Shown here in pieces: positions 33,391 through 33,550 of a stretch of 33,550 nucleotides of DNA (positions are counted from its first letter, which is position 1; every line of letters starts with the position of its first letter). The notes beneath the pieces are model-generated. The model was not told where the DNA came from. It ran no database searches and was given only the letters and a program-made list of their open reading frames with translations. The translations under genes and the position numbers were made by a program. Origin of the DNA: Thermoplasmata archaeon (GTDB lineage Archaea; Thermoplasmatota; Thermoplasmata; Methanomassiliicoccales; Methanomethylophilaceae); the NCBI GenBank assembly GCA_015063165.1, contig SUSZ01000028.1, positions 1 to 33,550 of the forward strand, in the 5' to 3' direction.

Positions 33391-33550
33391 TCTTTTTCCG
33401 TATTTATGGATTGCTTGATTCCGTGACTGTGTGTAACAACTTCGGCCGAGTCGATAGTTCGTAATGCGGTCGCGGACGGATGTCTACCGACCGGCGTCTT
33501 TTCTGATCGTCCGTTCGTCTAGTCGTCTCGCCATGGGCGCATCCAGGTCT

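Noticed and set aside
1-33550. CRISPR arrays, tRNA, rRNA, insertion sequences, integrase or phage genes
   Set aside because: None seen on either strand; regular repetition in the window is confined to Sel1, LRR and coiled-coil coding sequence.

Overview
The window looks like chromosome from a methanogenic archaeon of the Methanomassiliicoccales (Thermoplasmata; gut or rumen type). The basis is: archaeal genes (RNA polymerase A', a stand-alone GMP synthase PP-loop subunit), TATA boxes about 25 bases before genes with little or no leader, high GC with AT-rich intergenic spacers, many Sel1-repeat and BspA-type leucine-rich-repeat proteins, and dockerin-like domains fused to transporter binding proteins. 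This assignment is an inference; no rRNA or methanogenesis gene is present to prove it.

Layout. 1-516: no gene seen. 517-951 (-): NADAR-family gene with one in-frame UAG. 1193-4452 (+): FecBCD-type metal-chelate importer operon, binding protein first. 4535-5731 (+): solitary AAA ATPase. 5732-6580: no gene seen. 6581-7750 (+): Sel1-repeat gene with one in-frame UAG. 7848-9728 (+): unknown protein, two-helix potassium channel, unknown protein. 9747-10632: remnants of a decayed surface protein. 10762-12997 (+): DUF2130 coiled-coil/nuclease-fold protein and a GNAT acetyltransferase. 13066-17137 (-): anchored S41 peptidase-like protein and a large Sel1 protein. 17359-20322 (+): a stand-alone, divergent RNA polymerase A' paralogue. 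20480-22053: nitroreductase, NADAR remnant, 45-residue zinc ribbon, DUF1508 protein. 22097-33390, almost all on the minus strand: PhzF-family gene with one in-frame UAG, a second FecBCD-type operon, guaAb, two LRR proteins, an MFS transporter, a second DUF1508 protein, a UbiX-like flavin prenyltransferase and a zinc-ribbon membrane protein.

Two signals stand out. (1) Three genes, two of them well-conserved enzyme families, are each split by exactly one in-frame TAG with both halves otherwise intact, while none of the other 27 genes called here ends in TAG (21 TGA, 6 TAA by my reading). Known members of this order encode pyrrolysine by UAG, so the pattern fits UAG used as a sense codon in ordinary genes. 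(2) The lone RNA polymerase A' keeps its zinc sites and the catalytic DFDGD aspartates. It has Gly in place of the near-universal Asn of NADFDGD and a heavily altered bridge helix. A patch of about 330 bp has very different codon usage, suggesting gene conversion from, or mosaic descent with, a housekeeping copy.

The two importer operons have different gene orders and separate promoters, and both binding proteins carry a dockerin-like calcium-binding pair behind an N-terminal membrane anchor. No CRISPR array, tRNA, rRNA, insertion sequence or integrase was seen.
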